From assembly GCF_004354915.1 (NCBI RefSeq), contig NZ_SMSI01000001.1:1116001-1180000 (forward strand): a DNA stretch of 64,000 bases. The letters are read 5' to 3'. Shown in pieces: positions 62,580 through 64,000 of the stretch (positions are counted from its first letter, which is position 1; each line of letters begins with the position of its first letter). The stretch is from Pseudohoeflea suaedae (GTDB taxonomy: Bacteria; Pseudomonadota; Alphaproteobacteria; Rhizobiales; Rhizobiaceae). The translations under genes were made by a program, and so were the position numbers. The notes beneath the pieces were generated by a model, which was given only the letters and a program-made list of their open reading frames with translations, did not search any database and was not told the DNA's origin.

Positions 62580-63482
62580 ATGTTCTCGAAACTCGCCGCA
62601 TCGGGTGTCGTCGCCGCAGTCCTCGCGCTCACCTGCGCAACCGCCACTGCCGCCGAACGCCTGAAGGTCGTCACCACTTTCACCGTGCTCGCCGATATGG
62701 CCCGGCACGTTGCCGGCGATGCCGCCGAGGTGGTGTCGATCACGAAGCCGGGCGCGGAAATTCATGGTTACGAGCCGACACCCCACGATATCGTGCGGGC
62801 CCATGACGCCGATCTCATCCTCTGGAACGGATTGAATCTGGAGTTGTGGTTCGAGCAGTTCCTCTCAAACCTCAGGGACGTGCCTGCGGCGACTTTGACC
62901 GAGGGCATCGACCCGATCTCGATCGCCTCCGGCGCCTATGAGGGCAAGCCCAATCCCCATGCGTGGATGGGGCTCGAGAACGCGGTCATCTACATCGACA
63001 ACATCCGGAAGGCGCTGTCCGAACAGGACCCGGCGAATGCCGAGATCTATGCTCGCAACGCCGAAGCCTACAAGACCGAACTGCGCGCGACGCTGCAGCC
63101 GTTGCGCGACCGGATTGCCGCAATTCCCGAACAGCAGCGCTGGCTCGTCACCTGCGAGGGCGCGTTCAGCTATCTTGCGCGCGATTTCGGGATGAAGGAG
63201 CTTTATCTCTGGCCGATGAACGCAGACCAGATGGGCACGCCGCAACAGGTGCGCGCCGTCATCGACGGTGTCAGGAACAACGACATTCCGGTGGTCTTCT
63301 GCGAGAGCACGGTCAATACCGCCCCGGCCGAGCAGGTCGCGCGGGAGACCGGAAGCCACTATGGCGGCGTTCTCTATGTCGACAGCCTCTCGGAGGCGGA
63401 TGGTCCGGTGCCGAGCTATCTCGACCTGCTGAAGGTCACCTCCCAGACCATTGCGGACGGCCTTGGCGCAGGCGTGAAGTGA
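62580..63482 (+). CDS. sitA: Manganese ABC transporter, periplasmic binding protein
   Basis: A 300-residue cluster-9 metal-binding protein with signal peptide LAASGVVAAVLALTCATATA. Metal ligands are apparent in EIHGYEPTPHDIV (His), PNPHAWMGLENAVIY (His), VTCEGAFSYLARDFG (Glu) and LYVDSLSEADG (Asp). It has no His-rich loop, unlike ZnuA in this window, and Glu/Asp ligands, which fits Mn2+ (or Fe2+). It follows the Mur sites and is the first gene of the sit operon. Confidence 0.93.
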   Translation: MFSKLAASGVVAAVLALTCATATAAERLKVVTTFTVLADMARHVAGDAAEVVSITKPGAEIHGYEPTPHDIVRAHDADLILWNGLNLELWFEQFLSNLRDVPAATLTEGIDPISIASGAYEGKPNPHAWMGLENAVIYIDNIRKALSEQDPANAEIYARNAEAYKTELRATLQPLRDRIAAIPEQQRWLVTCEGAFSYLARDFGMKELYLWPMNADQMGTPQQVRAVIDGVRNNDIPVVFCESTVNTAPAEQVARETGSHYGGVLYVDSLSEADGPVPSYLDLLKVTSQTIADGLGAGVK

Positions 63483-63488
63483 ACGGAC

Positions 63489-64000
63489 ATGATCAAGAGC
63501 GATAGCCACTCACCGGACACGCCGCAGGGCAACGAGACTACCAGAGGGGAAGGCATTTCCTGCAGGGATGTTTCGGTCATCTATCGCAATGGCCACACGG
63601 CCTTGCGTGAGGCCACGTTCGAAATTCCCCGCGGGACTGTCACGGCGCTGGTCGGCGTGAACGGGGCAGGAAAATCCACTCTGTTCAAGGCGATCATGGG
63701 TTTTGTCCCGGTGGCCAGGGGCGAGATCAGGCTTCTCGGACACAGCGTCAGGAAAGCGCTCGAGAAAAATCTCGTGGCCTATGTGCCGCAGTCGGAGGAA
63801 GTCGACTGGTCGTTCCCGGTGCTCGTCGAGGACGTGGTCATGATGGGACGTTACGGCCATATGGGTTTCCTGCGGCGGCCCGCGAAGCGGGATCGGGACG
63901 CCGTGGACGAGGCGCTCACGCGTGTCGGCATGCAGGCTTACCGCCACCGCCAGATCGGCGAACTCTCCGGCGGCCAGAAGAAACGGGTATTTCTCGCCCG
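63489..64000 (+). CDS. sitB: Manganese ABC transporter, ATP-binding protein (partial)
   Basis: The first 170 codons of an ABC ATPase, cut by the window end. Walker A is [14 protein letters not shown] and the signature begins [12 protein letters not shown], so the Walker B region is not in view. A Ser/Asp/Thr-rich N-terminal stretch of about 20 residues precedes the domain. It lies 6 nt after sitA and powers Mn2+ uptake with the SitC/SitD permeases expected outside the window. Confidence 0.9.
   Translation, partial: MIKSDSHSPDTPQGNETTRGEGISCRDVSVIYRNGHTALREATFEIPRGTVTALVGVNGAGKSTLFKAIMGFVPVARGEIRLLGHSVRKALEKNLVAYVPQSEEVDWSFPVLVEDVVMMGRYGHMGFLRRPAKRDRDAVDEALTRVGMQAYRHRQIGELSGGQKKRVFLA

Noticed and set aside
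1-64000. Search for tRNA, rRNA, CRISPR, insertion sequence or prophage features
   Set aside because: No tRNA cloverleaf, direct-repeat array, transposase, integrase or phage structural protein was recognised anywhere in the window.

Overview
The window looks like a chromosomal segment from an alphaproteobacterium, most likely of the order Hyphomicrobiales (Rhizobiales). The base composition is GC-rich throughout. The gene families are typical of that group: TRAP and polyamine-type ABC uptake systems, GntR/FCD and LysR regulators, a Mur-type Fur protein beside sitAB, and a Zur box between divergent znuA and znuCB-zur. The genes have few gaps and many 1-4 nt stop/start overlaps. I see no rRNA, tRNA, CRISPR array, insertion sequence, prophage or integrase. 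The window reads as core/accessory metabolism, not as a mobile island.

Layout. 1-9.8 kb: a LuxR-type regulator, the protein AMPylase SelO, a LysR regulator divergent from a DHA2-type MFS exporter, a small DUF6665-like protein, and an RND efflux pair (adaptor plus pump). 10.2-10.7 kb: a lone CheW. 10.9-17.6 kb: a three-gene set of two transglutaminase proteins (one fused to DUF2126) and a circularly permuted ATP-grasp/alpha-E fusion, predicted to make and process an unknown amide-linked peptide or metabolite. 17.6-20.9 kb: zinc uptake (znuA divergent from znuC-znuB-zur) with a perfect Zur operator. 20.9-24.7 kb: TetR regulator, HlyD adaptor, ABC ATPase and ABC-2 permease behind a 34-bp palindrome. 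24.7-28.5 kb: a lytic transglycosylase and a TRAP transporter.

28.7-35.2 kb: cytochrome bd operon cydD-C-A-B-X on the minus strand, including a 46-residue CydX. 35.3-41.9 kb: a GntR/FCD regulator flanked by two copies of TTGTCGACAA, then a TRAP transporter, a DapA-family lyase and aconitase X, probably a hydroxyproline-type catabolic module. 42.0-49.4 kb: a fatty-acid beta-oxidation operon (FadE-like dehydrogenase, thiolase, FadJ-like enzyme, CoA hydrolase/transferase). 49.5-51.1 kb: an unclassified metallo-hydrolase-like protein and a glutamine amidotransferase.

51.1-60.8 kb: a ten-gene minus-strand operon coupling a polyamine-type ABC importer to an aminotransferase, a BKACE enzyme, an acetylpolyamine amidohydrolase, a DauA-like FAD oxidoreductase, RidA and an HpcH-type aldolase, with a divergent LysR regulator. 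Its substrate is not obvious and it is the best candidate here for an undescribed catabolic pathway. 62.0-64.0 kb: mur divergent from sitA-sitB (manganese uptake), with sitB cut by the window end.

The main theme is uptake coupled to catabolism under local regulators, plus metal homeostasis, with several regulators whose operators can be read directly in the sequence.
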